From Reyranella sp. (GTDB taxonomy: Bacteria > Pseudomonadota > Alphaproteobacteria > Reyranellales > Reyranellaceae), in NCBI RefSeq assembly GCF_017305915.1, contig NZ_JAFKJN010000009.1, forward strand, positions 202,202 through 266,201: DNA of 64,000 bases. Reading direction: 5' to 3'. A model generated the notes under the pieces. The model was not told the origin of the DNA, ran no database searches, and saw only the letters and a list, made by a program, of their open reading frames with translations. Positions 23,535 to 32,195 of the stretch are shown one piece after another (positions within the stretch are counted from its first letter, which is position 1; each line of letters starts with the position of its first letter). The position numbers were made by a program, and so were the translations under genes.

Positions 23535-23936
23535 ATGGCCACCGGCGAAAGACGGGATGAGGCAGGCGGATTCTGGAGACGCCATCTCGACAAAGTCGGC
23601 ATTGGCGGGTCGCTGTTTGCCGCGCTTTGTTGCCTCGGCTTTCCCGCGCTGTTGTCGATCCTTTCGGCGGTCGGGCTTGGATTCCTGATCAATGATGCGG
23701 TCCTCGTGCCGCTTCTAATTGCATTTCTGATTGCCGCGCTGATCGGCCTGTTCCTCGGGATGCATCATCATCATCGACCTTGGGCTCTGCTTCTTGGCGG
23801 TCTCAGCGCGATGGTCACCTTCGTTGCCGTCGGGGTGAACCCGAGCGGCCTTTTCGCGGGAATTGGCATCGCCGGCCTCGTCGTTGCGAGCCTTCTGAAC
23901 GTCTGGCTACGAAGCGGGCAACTTCGGCGTCCGTGA
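23535..23936 (+). CDS. merC: MerC-like mercury transport protein
   Basis: This protein of 133 residues (ATG 23535; a GTG at 23508 is in frame) has four hydrophobic helices. DKVGIGGSLFAALCCLGFPA contains the vicinal cysteine pair of MerC. A His-rich loop (GMHHHHRPW) follows the third helix. MerC is a second Hg(II) importer, redundant with MerT. It is 160 bases after merA and could share the mer transcript. MerF or MerE are less likely because they are smaller with two helices. Confidence 0.82.
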   Translation: MATGERRDEAGGFWRRHLDKVGIGGSLFAALCCLGFPALLSILSAVGLGFLINDAVLVPLLIAFLIAALIGLFLGMHHHHRPWALLLGGLSAMVTFVAVGVNPSGLFAGIGIAGLVVASLLNVWLRSGQLRRP

Positions 23937-24075
23937 GGCGATATTCGTGGGGACGGAGAACTCGGCGTCATCGCCTTAGACAAGATGGCGCAGGCTCCGA
24001 CGAGCACTTGGAGCCGCCGTAGGTCGGTGCGCGTTTACATGCCGGGTGGAGTTCTCGAGGCGCTCGGCAAGTCGC

Positions 24076-24095
24076 TGGAACGGATATCCGTTCCA
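24076..24095. promoter_or_regulatory. 20-base perfect palindrome
   Basis: TGGAACGGAT followed directly by its reverse complement ATCCGTTCCA. It lies about 90 bases upstream of the FAD oxidoreductase gene in an otherwise gene-free 245-base gap after merC. It could be an operator, but no regulator nearby obviously fits. Confidence 0.45.
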
Positions 24096-24181
24096 TGCCG
24101 CACGGGGTGATTTGGAGGCACGCTGTCGCGTCCGGCAGCCCATCCTGCGCCCGGCAGGTTTGACGTTGGAGGCGTGGGAAT

Positions 24182-25531
24182 ATGGCCAAGACATATGATC
24201 TCGTCGTGATCGGAACAGGTACCGCGGCTTCCATCGCGGCCTCGCGATGTCGTTCCGCTGGATGGCGTGTGGCTGTGATCGATCACCTGCCGTTCGGCGG
24301 CACTTGCGCGCTGCGCGGCTGCGATCCGAAGAAGGTACTGGTGGGCGCCGCCGAGGCGGTCGACCATGCCTGGCGCATGCGCGGCAGAGGCATCGAGGGC
24401 GGCCAGCCGTTGATCAGATGGCAAGAGCTGATCGCCTTCAAGCGCAGCTTCACCGGGCCGGTCCCGGCGATGAAGGAGAAGAGCTTCGCCACGAGCGGCA
24501 TCGACGCATACCACGGCCGCGCCCGGTTCACTGGCCCACGCACGGTCGAGGTCGCGGGCGTAGGGCTAGAGGCTCGCTTGGTCCTCATCGCCACGGGTGC
24601 TGTGCCGATGCGCCTCGACATCCCTGGGGAGAACCATTTGGTGACCAGCACCGACTTCCTCGAGCTCGACGCCCTGCCGAAACGGATTGTGCTGGTGGGC
24701 GGCGGCTACATCGCCGCCGAATTCTCGCACATCGCGGCGCGCGCCGGGGCAAAGGTCACCGTGCTGGAATTCGCCGACCGCATGCTGACGCCATTCGATC
24801 CCGATCTCGTCGACCTGCTGATGACGAAATCACGCGAGATCGGCATCGATCTCCGGATGAGCACGCGTGTCGAAGGGGTCGAGAAGACTTTCGGCGGCTT
24901 TAAGGTTCGCGCCGCGTCCGGCGACAAGCGCCAGACTGTTGAGGCCGACCTCGTCGTGCATGCGGCCGGCCGCGTGCCGGATCTCGATGCGCTGAACCTC
25001 GCGGCCGCCAGAATTGACTGCCACAAGCAGCGGCTCAAGCTCAACGCGTTCCTTCAGAGCACTTCGAACCCGGCCGTCTATGCGGCGGGCGACGCGGCCG
25101 GGATCGGGCCGCCACTGACGCCGGTCGCGGGCGACGATGGCAGGGTCGCCGCGGCGAACATGCTGAACGGCAATCACGAGAAGTCGAACTACCTGGGCGT
25201 GCCGAGTGTCGCGTTCACAATCCCCCCGATCGCCCGGGTGGGGATGCTCGAGGCGGAAGCGCGCGAAAAGGGCCTGCGCATTCAAGTGAAGCACGAAAAG
25301 ACGGCGGATTGGTACACGGCGCGACGGGTGGCCGAGGACGCTTCCGGGTTCAAGGTCATTGTCGAGCAGGGCAGCGGCCGAATTCTCGGTGCACATCTAA
25401 TCGGTCCGCACGCCGACGAAGTGATCAACGTCTTCGCCTTGGCAATTCATCATGGCCTGACCTCGCAACATCTCAAGAGTACGATCTTCGGATACCCTAC
25501 CGCCGCGTCGGATATCGGCTATATGCTCTGA
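24182..25531 (+). CDS. Pyridine nucleotide-disulfide oxidoreductase (glutathione-reductase-like)
   Basis: This 449-residue flavoprotein of the class I disulfide reductase family has the FAD fold VVIGTGTAASIAASRCRSAG, a variant disulfide motif GGTCALRGCDPKKVLV (C-x-x-x-x-C), the NADPH fold VGGGYIAAEFSHIAARAGAK, PAVYAAGDAAG, and a dimerisation domain. It lacks the C-terminal vicinal cysteines of MerA, so it is not a mercuric reductase in the strict sense. The substrate is unknown; similar genes are common next to mer and other metal genes. It has a ribosome site GGAGGCGTGGGAAT. Confidence 0.85.
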   Translation: MAKTYDLVVIGTGTAASIAASRCRSAGWRVAVIDHLPFGGTCALRGCDPKKVLVGAAEAVDHAWRMRGRGIEGGQPLIRWQELIAFKRSFTGPVPAMKEKSFATSGIDAYHGRARFTGPRTVEVAGVGLEARLVLIATGAVPMRLDIPGENHLVTSTDFLELDALPKRIVLVGGGYIAAEFSHIAARAGAKVTVLEFADRMLTPFDPDLVDLLMTKSREIGIDLRMSTRVEGVEKTFGGFKVRAASGDKRQTVEADLVVHAAGRVPDLDALNLAAARIDCHKQRLKLNAFLQSTSNPAVYAAGDAAGIGPPLTPVAGDDGRVAAANMLNGNHEKSNYLGVPSVAFTIPPIARVGMLEAEAREKGLRIQVKHEKTADWYTARRVAEDASGFKVIVEQGSGRILGAHLIGPHADEVINVFALAIHHGLTSQHLKSTIFGYPTAASDIGYML

Positions 25532-25729
25532 GTGTCATGATCAGCCAATGGAATGGCAGGCGCCTTGCATGAATGCGCCCGATGCGTTTCCTGGACCCGG
25601 GGGCGGTCGTAAGTTCGCATCCCCCGCAACCAACTGCGATACGCCGAGTACATCATGCGATCCTGGCCTTGCCATTCGTCCGGCAGCGTCCGATCTGGCG
25701 TTGGCGCCAGAAGAGCGCGGCGGAGCCGC

Positions 25730-27124
25730 TCAGTCACCTGCGAGCACTTCGAGCGGCTGGTTCTTGCCCTCCGTACCCCAGATCGACCAGGGGATCATTG
25801 CGACGACGCCAATGAGCCAGAAGGACGCGAGAACGCCAAATGCAGCGGTTATTGACATGTGGTGCGCCACGCTAACAAGCAGCGGTGGCGCTATCGCAGC
25901 GCCGATGCGCCCGAACCCGACCGAGAAGCCGATTCCCGTGGCCCGGATGCGTGTTGGGAACAGCTCCGAAAAGGTCGGGTAGGCCGCGATCCAGCTCCCC
26001 GTCGCACAGAGATTGGCGACAGTGAAAGCGAGGAGAACGCCGGCAGCGCTTTCGCTGAGCGTGGCACGACCCAGAGCCATCATCGACGCAGCCGCTAGAA
26101 GATAAAAAACCGTCACCGTGATCTTACGCCCCGCCTTGTCGAGGACGGCAGCGGCAATGAGGCCGCCGACGGCAGCGCCGAGATTGCCAATGATGAAAAA
26201 CCACGGAACCACCTCATCCGCGACGTGGAGGTGCGGCAGCACCACCAACGGCAGAAGCGCGAACAATCCGTAGTACCCGGCTGCCTCCGAGAAATCGAGC
26301 AGGCAGCCGAGCGCCAACCTGCCAAAGTGACGGCTGGCGAGCTCGCGCAGTTGAGCGATGAAGCCGGGAGCGCTCGCAGCGGCGGGCCTCTCAGATGGCA
26401 AATGGGCTGCGATGCTCTCTCCTGCGATCTGGGCTGACACGGCCACGGCCGCTTCATGTTGTCCACGCTCGGCAAGCCAACGCGGCGATTCGGGCAGCGC
26501 TTTGCGGGCCCAGATGCTGAAGAGCGCGATAATTGCCCCGAGCGCGAAAGCGAAGCGCCAGCCGATGGAGGCCGGCAATACGTTGATGAAGTAGAGCGTC
26601 ACAATTCCGGCCAGAATCGAGCCCAATGGCCAGAAATTCATCACGGTGGCTCCCGCCCGGCCTCGGTAGCGGGCTGGGATCAGTTCGCCAATAGCGGCAT
26701 TGACCGCCGAGTACTCAGCGCCGACGCCGATCGCGGTCAGGAAGCGGAAGATCGCAAAGGCGTAGAAGCCCGGCGACAGGGCCGACAAAACGGTGAAGCC
26801 CGAATAAACCAGTAGCGTCAGGATGAAGAGTCGCCGGCGGCCGAAGCGGTCAGCGCAATACCCGAAGAGCAGCGCACCGATCAGAATGCCGACGAGCCAG
26901 GCCGAGACGAGCAGAGAGGTCTGCTCTGCCGTCGTATGCCACAAGTTCTGCAATACGCCGAGAACACTTCCCACGACGCTGACCTCGAAGGCGTCCAGCA
27001 TCCAGCCAAGCCCAAGCACGAGCGTGATGCGCGTATGGATCGGCCGCCAAGTCAAGCGGTCCAGCACCGATAGCGCGGGCAAACTGGCTGCACGCGCCGG
27101 ATCGGAATTTTCGCGCGCCTTCAT
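25730..27124 (-). CDS. MFS transporter
   Basis: This 464-residue protein has 12 hydrophobic helices and the MFS signatures: CADRFGRRRLFILTLLVYSG in loop 2-3, and AIGVGAEYSAVNAAIGELIP and RYRGRAGATVMNFWPLGSIL typical of the sugar or aromatic acid:H+ symporter group. I prefer ATG at 27124, because the alternative GTG at 27187 lies inside the SigF-type promoter P7. The cargo is unknown. Divergence from the radical-SAM gene and the shared promoter type suggest export or uptake of a compound tied to that pathway. Confidence 0.85.
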   Translation of the reverse strand: MKARENSDPARAASLPALSVLDRLTWRPIHTRITLVLGLGWMLDAFEVSVVGSVLGVLQNLWHTTAEQTSLLVSAWLVGILIGALLFGYCADRFGRRRLFILTLLVYSGFTVLSALSPGFYAFAIFRFLTAIGVGAEYSAVNAAIGELIPARYRGRAGATVMNFWPLGSILAGIVTLYFINVLPASIGWRFAFALGAIIALFSIWARKALPESPRWLAERGQHEAAVAVSAQIAGESIAAHLPSERPAAASAPGFIAQLRELASRHFGRLALGCLLDFSEAAGYYGLFALLPLVVLPHLHVADEVVPWFFIIGNLGAAVGGLIAAAVLDKAGRKITVTVFYLLAAASMMALGRATLSESAAGVLLAFTVANLCATGSWIAAYPTFSELFPTRIRATGIGFSVGFGRIGAAIAPPLLVSVAHHMSITAAFGVLASFWLIGVVAMIPWSIWGTEGKNQPLEVLAGD

Positions 27125-27176
27125 GGACTGTCTCGGCTCCCCTAACGTTGTGCAATCGACGTCGCTCGCGTTCGTA

Positions 27177-27202
27177 TTCGTCGGCACACGTTGGAAAGTT
27201 AC
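27177..27202 (-). promoter_or_regulatory. SigF-type ECF promoter P7 of the MFS gene
   Basis: On the minus strand GTAACT (27202-27197), 16 bases and CGAA (27180-27177). The same -35 variant occurs in P5. The distance to ATG 27124 is 52 bases. Confidence 0.6.
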
Positions 27203-27228
27203 CGATCCGGCAGAATCTTTCCGGGCGT

Positions 27229-27254
27229 GAAACCTTTCTGCCCTATCCGACGAA
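27229..27254 (+). promoter_or_regulatory. SigF-type ECF promoter P8 of the radical-SAM gene
   Basis: GAAACC (27229-27234), 16 bases and CGAA (27251-27254). The -35 differs from GTAACC at one base, so this is the weakest member of the set, but spacing, -10 element and position (31 bases before the ATG) fit. It is divergent from P7. Confidence 0.5.
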
Positions 27255-27285
27255 TCACTACTTGGTACTGTTGGTTGGAGTGTCG

Positions 27286-29157
27286 ATGATCATGCATGGC
27301 GATGTCTGGCACGAAGGGAAGCCGAGAACGGCGACGATGGGTATTGGTGACGAGTCGTTTTCGATGCTTGCGGCCGCAAGTCCCGTGCTCGTCTTTGGCG
27401 GCGCCTATAGCAATCTCGAAGCTACGCACGCCCTTCGCGCTGAGGCCGCGCGACTGGGGATACGGCCCGAGCATACGATCTGCACCGGCGACGTCGTCGC
27501 CTATTGCGCCGATGCCAGGGAAACCGTGGCCCTGATCCGCGATTGGGGCATTCACGTGGTAATGGGCAACTGCGAGGAATCGCTCGGGTGGAACAAGGAT
27601 GATTGTGGCTGTGGCTTCGCTGATGGTACGGCTTGCGATCAACTGTCCGCCGCGTGGTATGCCCATGCCAATACGGCAATAACCGAGGGGCAGCGGGAAT
27701 GGATGAGATCGCTTCCGCGGCGGATCGACCTCCTGCTAAGCGGTCGTCGCCTGGCCGTCGTGCATGCATCAGTTGACAGCATTAACCGCTTCATCTTCGG
27801 CTCCACGCCCTGGTCGGACAAGAACCGGCAGATCGCGCTCGCTGGCTGCGACGGCGTTATCGGGGGCCATTCCGGCATTCCCTTCACTCAGGCTGTCGCC
27901 GGCAAACTCTGGCACAATGCGGGTGCGATCGGCATGCCGGCCAACGACGGCACCCGGAGGGGCTGGTACAGCCTCCTCATCCCGACCGACAACGGCATCG
28001 AAATCCACGCCGAAGCTCTTGACTACGATGCCGCGTCCGCTGCGAAGAAGGTCCGCGCACGCGGCCTGCCCGAGGGATACGCCGTAGCGCTGGAAACGGG
28101 ATTGTGGCCGAGCTGCGATGTATTGCCGGCCGCGGAACTGCGCCTCAGGGGTCGGGCGATTTCCGCCGGCGCCGTGCGTTGGGACGGCGCATCCGGCTAT
28201 TGGCCTGCAATGGTGCCAGATGCCCACCGAGCAGGCATCAAGTTCAGCGATCCCGAGGTCACAGCCTCCCGCGAGAAGCGCGCGAGCGTGCAGCTCAAGA
28301 GGCTCGACGCCGTATGGTTCAACACCGGCACTCTCTGCAATCTTGCCTGCGAGAATTGTTATATCGAATCGACTCCGAAGAACGATCGGCTGGTGTATCT
28401 GACGCGGTCGGAAGTCCGACGGTTTCTTGCGGAAGCCGCGGGCCGCGATCCACGTCCGGTCGAGATCGGTTTCACCGGCGGCGAGCCGTTCATGAATCCT
28501 GACATCCTCGGCATGATTGAAGACAGCCTCGTCGCCAGCTTCAGGGTGCTCGTGTTGACGAATGCCATGAGGCCCATGCAGCGGCATATGGAACCGCTGC
28601 GCGACCTCAACCGGCGTTTTCCCGGTCAGCTCTCCCTCCGGGTGTCATTGGATCACTATGACCAGGAAGGGCACGAGAAGCTGAGGGGACCTCGCACCTG
28701 GACGAGGACAATCGACGGTCTGCTGTGGCTCGCAAGGAACGGCTTTGACGTGTCCATTGCCGGCCGCACAGTCTGGCAAGAAGACGAGGCTACAACGCGC
28801 GCCGGCTACCGCGCCTTGTTCGCCGAGCTCGGGCTCGCCATCGATGCCGAGGATCCTGTTCGTCTGGTGCTCTTCCCCGAGATGACAGCGAACGATGACG
28901 TTCCCGAGATCACCGAGCAGTGCTGGGGCATTCTGGGGAAGAGCCCGGACGCCGTCATGTGTGCCAACTCCCGGATGGTCGTGAAGCGCAAAGGCGCAGA
29001 TCAGCCTTGCGTCGTCTCCTGCACGTTGCTGCCGTATGACAGTGCCTTCGAGCTCGGAGCGACTCTGGCGGAGGCGGCCCGGCCGGTCAGACTCAATCAT
29101 CGCTATTGTGCCCAGTTTTGCGTGCTCGGCGGCGCGTCTTGCAGCGCGCACCGGTGA
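27286..29157 (+). CDS. Metallophosphoesterase-like/radical SAM fusion protein
   Basis: This 623-residue protein starts with ATG at 27286 (GGAG five bases upstream). Residues about 30-260 resemble YfcE-type phosphoesterases: VLVFGGAYSNLEATHALRAE, TGDVVAYCADARE, VVMGNCEESLG, LAVVHASVDSINR, GVIGGHSGIPF. The first metal motif D-x-H is replaced (GAYS) and GNHE is GNCE, so the metal site is altered; a cysteine cluster DDCGCGF follows. Residues about 340-600 are a radical SAM domain with the iron-sulfur motif C351-N-L-A-C355-E-N-C358, then FTGGEPFMNPDI, and a C-terminal CAQFCVLGGASC group that may bind another cluster. It heads the gene group up to 33346. Substrate unknown. Confidence 0.85.
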   Translation: MIMHGDVWHEGKPRTATMGIGDESFSMLAAASPVLVFGGAYSNLEATHALRAEAARLGIRPEHTICTGDVVAYCADARETVALIRDWGIHVVMGNCEESLGWNKDDCGCGFADGTACDQLSAAWYAHANTAITEGQREWMRSLPRRIDLLLSGRRLAVVHASVDSINRFIFGSTPWSDKNRQIALAGCDGVIGGHSGIPFTQAVAGKLWHNAGAIGMPANDGTRRGWYSLLIPTDNGIEIHAEALDYDAASAAKKVRARGLPEGYAVALETGLWPSCDVLPAAELRLRGRAISAGAVRWDGASGYWPAMVPDAHRAGIKFSDPEVTASREKRASVQLKRLDAVWFNTGTLCNLACENCYIESTPKNDRLVYLTRSEVRRFLAEAAGRDPRPVEIGFTGGEPFMNPDILGMIEDSLVASFRVLVLTNAMRPMQRHMEPLRDLNRRFPGQLSLRVSLDHYDQEGHEKLRGPRTWTRTIDGLLWLARNGFDVSIAGRTVWQEDEATTRAGYRALFAELGLAIDAEDPVRLVLFPEMTANDDVPEITEQCWGILGKSPDAVMCANSRMVVKRKGADQPCVVSCTLLPYDSAFELGATLAEAARPVRLNHRYCAQFCVLGGASCSAHR

Positions 29158-29393
29158 GACGCACGATGCTCGCCCGTCCGGTGCTGGCTCTACACGCCAA
29201 CCGGCAACGACAGGCGACGGTAACGAGTCTTGAAGGTCCCAGCTTCGGCGGGAAAAGGGAGACGCAGATGAGATGTCGCCCGGTAGTGATCGGCATATGG
29301 GTTGTGGTAGCGCACGGCGGCGCGGCTGTCGCAAGCCGCTCGCCTCGATGCACGACGCCCTAACGAGAGCCTCGGGCAAGGAGCGCCAAGCCA

Positions 29394-30824
29394 ATGGACG
29401 GCCAAGTCCTCAAGGCTGATATCTGCGTGGTGGGCGGCGGGTCGGCCGGCTTGTCGGTCGCTGCCGGCGCGGCGCAGATGGGAGCGCGAACCATCCTGAT
29501 CGAAGCCAGCCGCATGGGAGGAGAATGCCTCAATACTGGCTGTGTTCCTTCGAAATCGCTGCTCGCCTGCGCCAACGCAGCACAGGTCGTCCGGGAGGCG
29601 ACCCGATACGGGCTGAGCACGTCAGAACCGCGCGTCGATTTCTCACTTGTTCGCGACTATGTTCATCGAGTCATCAGCGCTATTGCGCCGCATGATTCAG
29701 TGGAACGTTTCACCGCGCTGGGCTGCACTGTCCTGAAGGGACGCGCCCGTTTCATCGATGATCGGACGGTCGAAGCGGCCGGCAGGCATATAAGGGCTCG
29801 GCGCTTCGTTATTGCGACCGGCAGCCAACCCGCGATCCCTCAAATCCCGGGGCTGGATGCCGTCCCATATCTCACGAACGAGACGCTCTTCGACAACACT
29901 TTCCTCCCAGACCATCTCATCATCATTGGAGCCGGTCCGATCGGTTGCGAAATGGCGCAGGCGCATCGGCGACTGGGAGCGAAAGTGACGGTCCTCGACC
30001 TCGGACCGATGCTCCCAAAAGACGATCCTGAAGCCGCAGAAGTCGTGCGCCGGGCCTTGACGACCGAGGGTGTCGCGCTGATTGAGAGCGTGAAAATCTT
30101 GCGGATCGAGCGATGCGACCGAGGCGCAAGAGTGGTCGTCCGCGAAGGGACAAATGAAAAGCCGATCGACGGCTCGCATCTACTCGTCGCAGCCGGCCGC
30201 AAACCCAATCTCGACAGTCTCGACCTCGAGGCCGCCGGGGTTCGGTTTGGCGCCAAAGGCATCGAAGTCGACCGTCGCCTGAGGACCACCAATCGACGGA
30301 TCTACGCAGCAGGCGACGCCGTTGGCGGATACCAGTTCACGCATGTCGCGGGGTATCACGCGGGCATCATTCTACGGAACGCTCTATTCCGCCTTCCGGC
30401 CAAGACCGATCTTCGTGCGCTTCCCTGGGTGACCTATACCGACCCAGAGCTTGCTCAAGTCGGCATGACGGAGGCGCAGGCCCGGCAGGCTTTTGGAACA
30501 GGCATCCGAGTACTGCGCGTCGATTTCAGCGAAAGCGACCGAGCACAGACCGAGGGGGCGACCGGTGGCTTCGTCAAGGCAATCGTCTCTCGACGAGGTT
30601 ACGTCCTCGGGGCCACGATCGTCGGCCGGCGGGCCGGCGAACTGATGCTGCCATGGGCGCTGACGATCGCGCAGCGAGCGCGAATCGGCAGCCTTGCCAG
30701 TATCATTGCGGCATATCCGACTCTCAGCGAACTCAGCAAGCACGCTGCGGGTAGCTTCTATTCGCCGATGCTCTTCAGCCGCCGAACCAGGGCGATCGTG
30801 CGATTCTTGGGATTATTCGGTTGA
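29394..30824 (+). CDS. Mercuric-reductase-like FAD-dependent disulfide oxidoreductase
   Basis: This 476-residue protein has the FAD motif VVGGGSAGLSVAAGAAQMGA, redox disulfide GGECLNTGCVPSKSLLACAN, NADPH motif IIGAGPIGCEMAQAHRRLGA, a GRRIYAAGDAVGGYQFTH-like segment, and a dimerisation domain. The C-terminus has no vicinal cysteines, so Hg(II) reduction is unlikely. It overlaps the following VTT gene by four bases. Similar oxidoreductases are often next to or fused with TVP38/VTT membrane proteins. It could supply electrons to thiols or metals handled by this gene group. Confidence 0.85.
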   Translation: MDGQVLKADICVVGGGSAGLSVAAGAAQMGARTILIEASRMGGECLNTGCVPSKSLLACANAAQVVREATRYGLSTSEPRVDFSLVRDYVHRVISAIAPHDSVERFTALGCTVLKGRARFIDDRTVEAAGRHIRARRFVIATGSQPAIPQIPGLDAVPYLTNETLFDNTFLPDHLIIIGAGPIGCEMAQAHRRLGAKVTVLDLGPMLPKDDPEAAEVVRRALTTEGVALIESVKILRIERCDRGARVVVREGTNEKPIDGSHLLVAAGRKPNLDSLDLEAAGVRFGAKGIEVDRRLRTTNRRIYAAGDAVGGYQFTHVAGYHAGIILRNALFRLPAKTDLRALPWVTYTDPELAQVGMTEAQARQAFGTGIRVLRVDFSESDRAQTEGATGGFVKAIVSRRGYVLGATIVGRRAGELMLPWALTIAQRARIGSLASIIAAYPTLSELSKHAAGSFYSPMLFSRRTRAIVRFLGLFG

Positions 30825-31531
30825 GCAACCCGGTCACCTTGAAACGCCTTCTGCCCCTGCTGGTCATTGCAGGTCTTTTCGCTGCCTTCTTTGGCCTGGG
30901 CTTCAATCGCTATCTGTCCTTGGACAGCCTTCGCGACAACGAAGTTGAGCTCCGTGCTCTTGTCGCACGCCATCCAGCCCTGTCCGCAGCGGCATTCATC
31001 GTAACCTATGCAGCTGTCGTCGGACTCTCGTTGCCAGTCGGGGCGCTCTTAACGATGGCCGGAGGCTTTCTCTTCGGTCTTTGGATCGGAGCGGGGCTCA
31101 GCGTGGTGGGCGCAACGGCAGGTGCCATCGTCATCTTTTTGATCGCGCGCGTGGCCGTTGGCGACCTGCTTCGAGCGCGAGCCGGTCCTTTCATGGCACG
31201 CATGACAGAAGGATTCGAGCGAAACGCCTTCAATTACCTCCTGCTCTTGCGTCTGGTGCCTGTGTTCCCGTTCTGGGCCGTCAACCTTGCGTCGGCTCTG
31301 TTGGGGATGAACACCCCGCCATTTGTCGCCGCGACGGCAATTGGGATTATCCCGGGTACCCTGGCCTATGCGGCTATTGGAGATGGATTGGGACTGTACT
31401 TCAGGGCCGGATCGGAGGCCCCGCTGAGCGAGGTCTTCACTCCGGAAATGATCGCCCTACGGGTCGGCCTGGCTCTTATTGCGTTGCTGCCGATCGCCAT
31501 CCGATGGGCGATGAAGCGGTGGCACCGATGA
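30821..31531 (+). CDS. TVP38/TMEM64 (VTT domain) membrane protein
   Basis: This 236-residue membrane protein starts with TTG at 30821 within the stop of the previous gene (TTGA). It has the VTT/DedA-like pattern: a first helix, AAFIVTYAAVVGLSLPVGAL, MAGGFLFGLWIGAGLSVVGA with the conserved G-x-x-x-G, and FNYLLLLRLVPVFPFWAVNL in the reentrant loop. Such proteins move lipids or solutes; the role here is unknown. Coupling on both sides (four-base overlaps) shows one operon. Confidence 0.85.
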   Translation: MSNPVTLKRLLPLLVIAGLFAAFFGLGFNRYLSLDSLRDNEVELRALVARHPALSAAAFIVTYAAVVGLSLPVGALLTMAGGFLFGLWIGAGLSVVGATAGAIVIFLIARVAVGDLLRARAGPFMARMTEGFERNAFNYLLLLRLVPVFPFWAVNLASALLGMNTPPFVAATAIGIIPGTLAYAAIGDGLGLYFRAGSEAPLSEVFTPEMIALRVGLALIALLPIAIRWAMKRWHR

Positions 31532-32193
31532 GCCTCTCCGTGATCATTCCGACGCTCAACGCCGCGGGCCGGCTGAGAGGGACGCTGCAGACCCTCGGCG
31601 CTGTCGATGACCTTGTCGTGGTGGACGGCGGCTCAACAGACCGCACTGTCGAGGTGGCAAACACGTTCGGTGCCCGCGTAATCACCGCCACCGCAGGCCG
31701 AGGCCACCAGCTCATGGCAGGTGCGGTGGCAGCCACTGGGCCCTGGCTGCTGTTCTTGCACGCTGACACTCTGCTGACGGCGGGCTGGCGCGCCGACGTA
31801 GAGAGATTCGCGGGCGATCCCCGCAATCCGACAAGGGCCGCGGTCTTTCGCTTCGTGCTCGACGACAGATCGTGGCAGGCGAGGCTCCTGGAGAGAGTGG
31901 TCTCCTGGCGTGTAAGGACCTTGGGTTTGCCCTACGGCGATCAGGGTCTGCTCATCCATCGCGACTTCTATCGGTCGTTAGGCGGTTTTCCTGCCTGGCC
32001 GCTGATGGAGGATGTTCACCTGGTCCGCCGAATCGGCCGCGAACGACTGACCCTTCTGCCCTCGGCGGCGCGCACCTCCGCCGAACGGTGGCGCCGAAAT
32101 GGCTGGATCCGGCGCAGTCTCCGAAACCTGACTTGCCTGTCGCTCTACTTCCTGGGGGTGCCGCCTCGGCTGATCGTCAAGTTCTATGGCTGA
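31528..32193 (+). CDS. Family 2 glycosyltransferase, arsenosugar/selenodomain-associated type (TIGR04283-like)
   Basis: This 221-residue GT-A protein starts MSLSVIIPTLNAAGRLRGTL and has DDLVVVDGGSTDRTVEVANT, GRGHQLMAGA and LLFLHADTLL, the set that marks the small group named 'rSAM/selenodomain-associated transferase 2' and later 'TIGR04283 arsenosugar biosynthesis glycosyltransferase'. The family is assigned from memory of its motifs. It overlaps the VTT gene (ATGA) and is two bases from the next gene, a member of the partner family TIGR04282. The sugar and acceptor are not known here. Confidence 0.82.
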   Translation: MSLSVIIPTLNAAGRLRGTLQTLGAVDDLVVVDGGSTDRTVEVANTFGARVITATAGRGHQLMAGAVAATGPWLLFLHADTLLTAGWRADVERFAGDPRNPTRAAVFRFVLDDRSWQARLLERVVSWRVRTLGLPYGDQGLLIHRDFYRSLGGFPAWPLMEDVHLVRRIGRERLTLLPSAARTSAERWRRNGWIRRSLRNLTCLSLYFLGVPPRLIVKFYG

Positions 32194-32195
32194 CA

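Noticed and set aside
27125..27187. GTG at 27187 as the start of the MFS transporter
   Set aside because: It would lie within the SigF-type promoter P7; ATG at 27124 fits the promoter and the first helix.
29215..29262. GGTAACG before the reductase at 29394 as a SigF promoter
   Set aside because: The -10 element is absent at the right distance.
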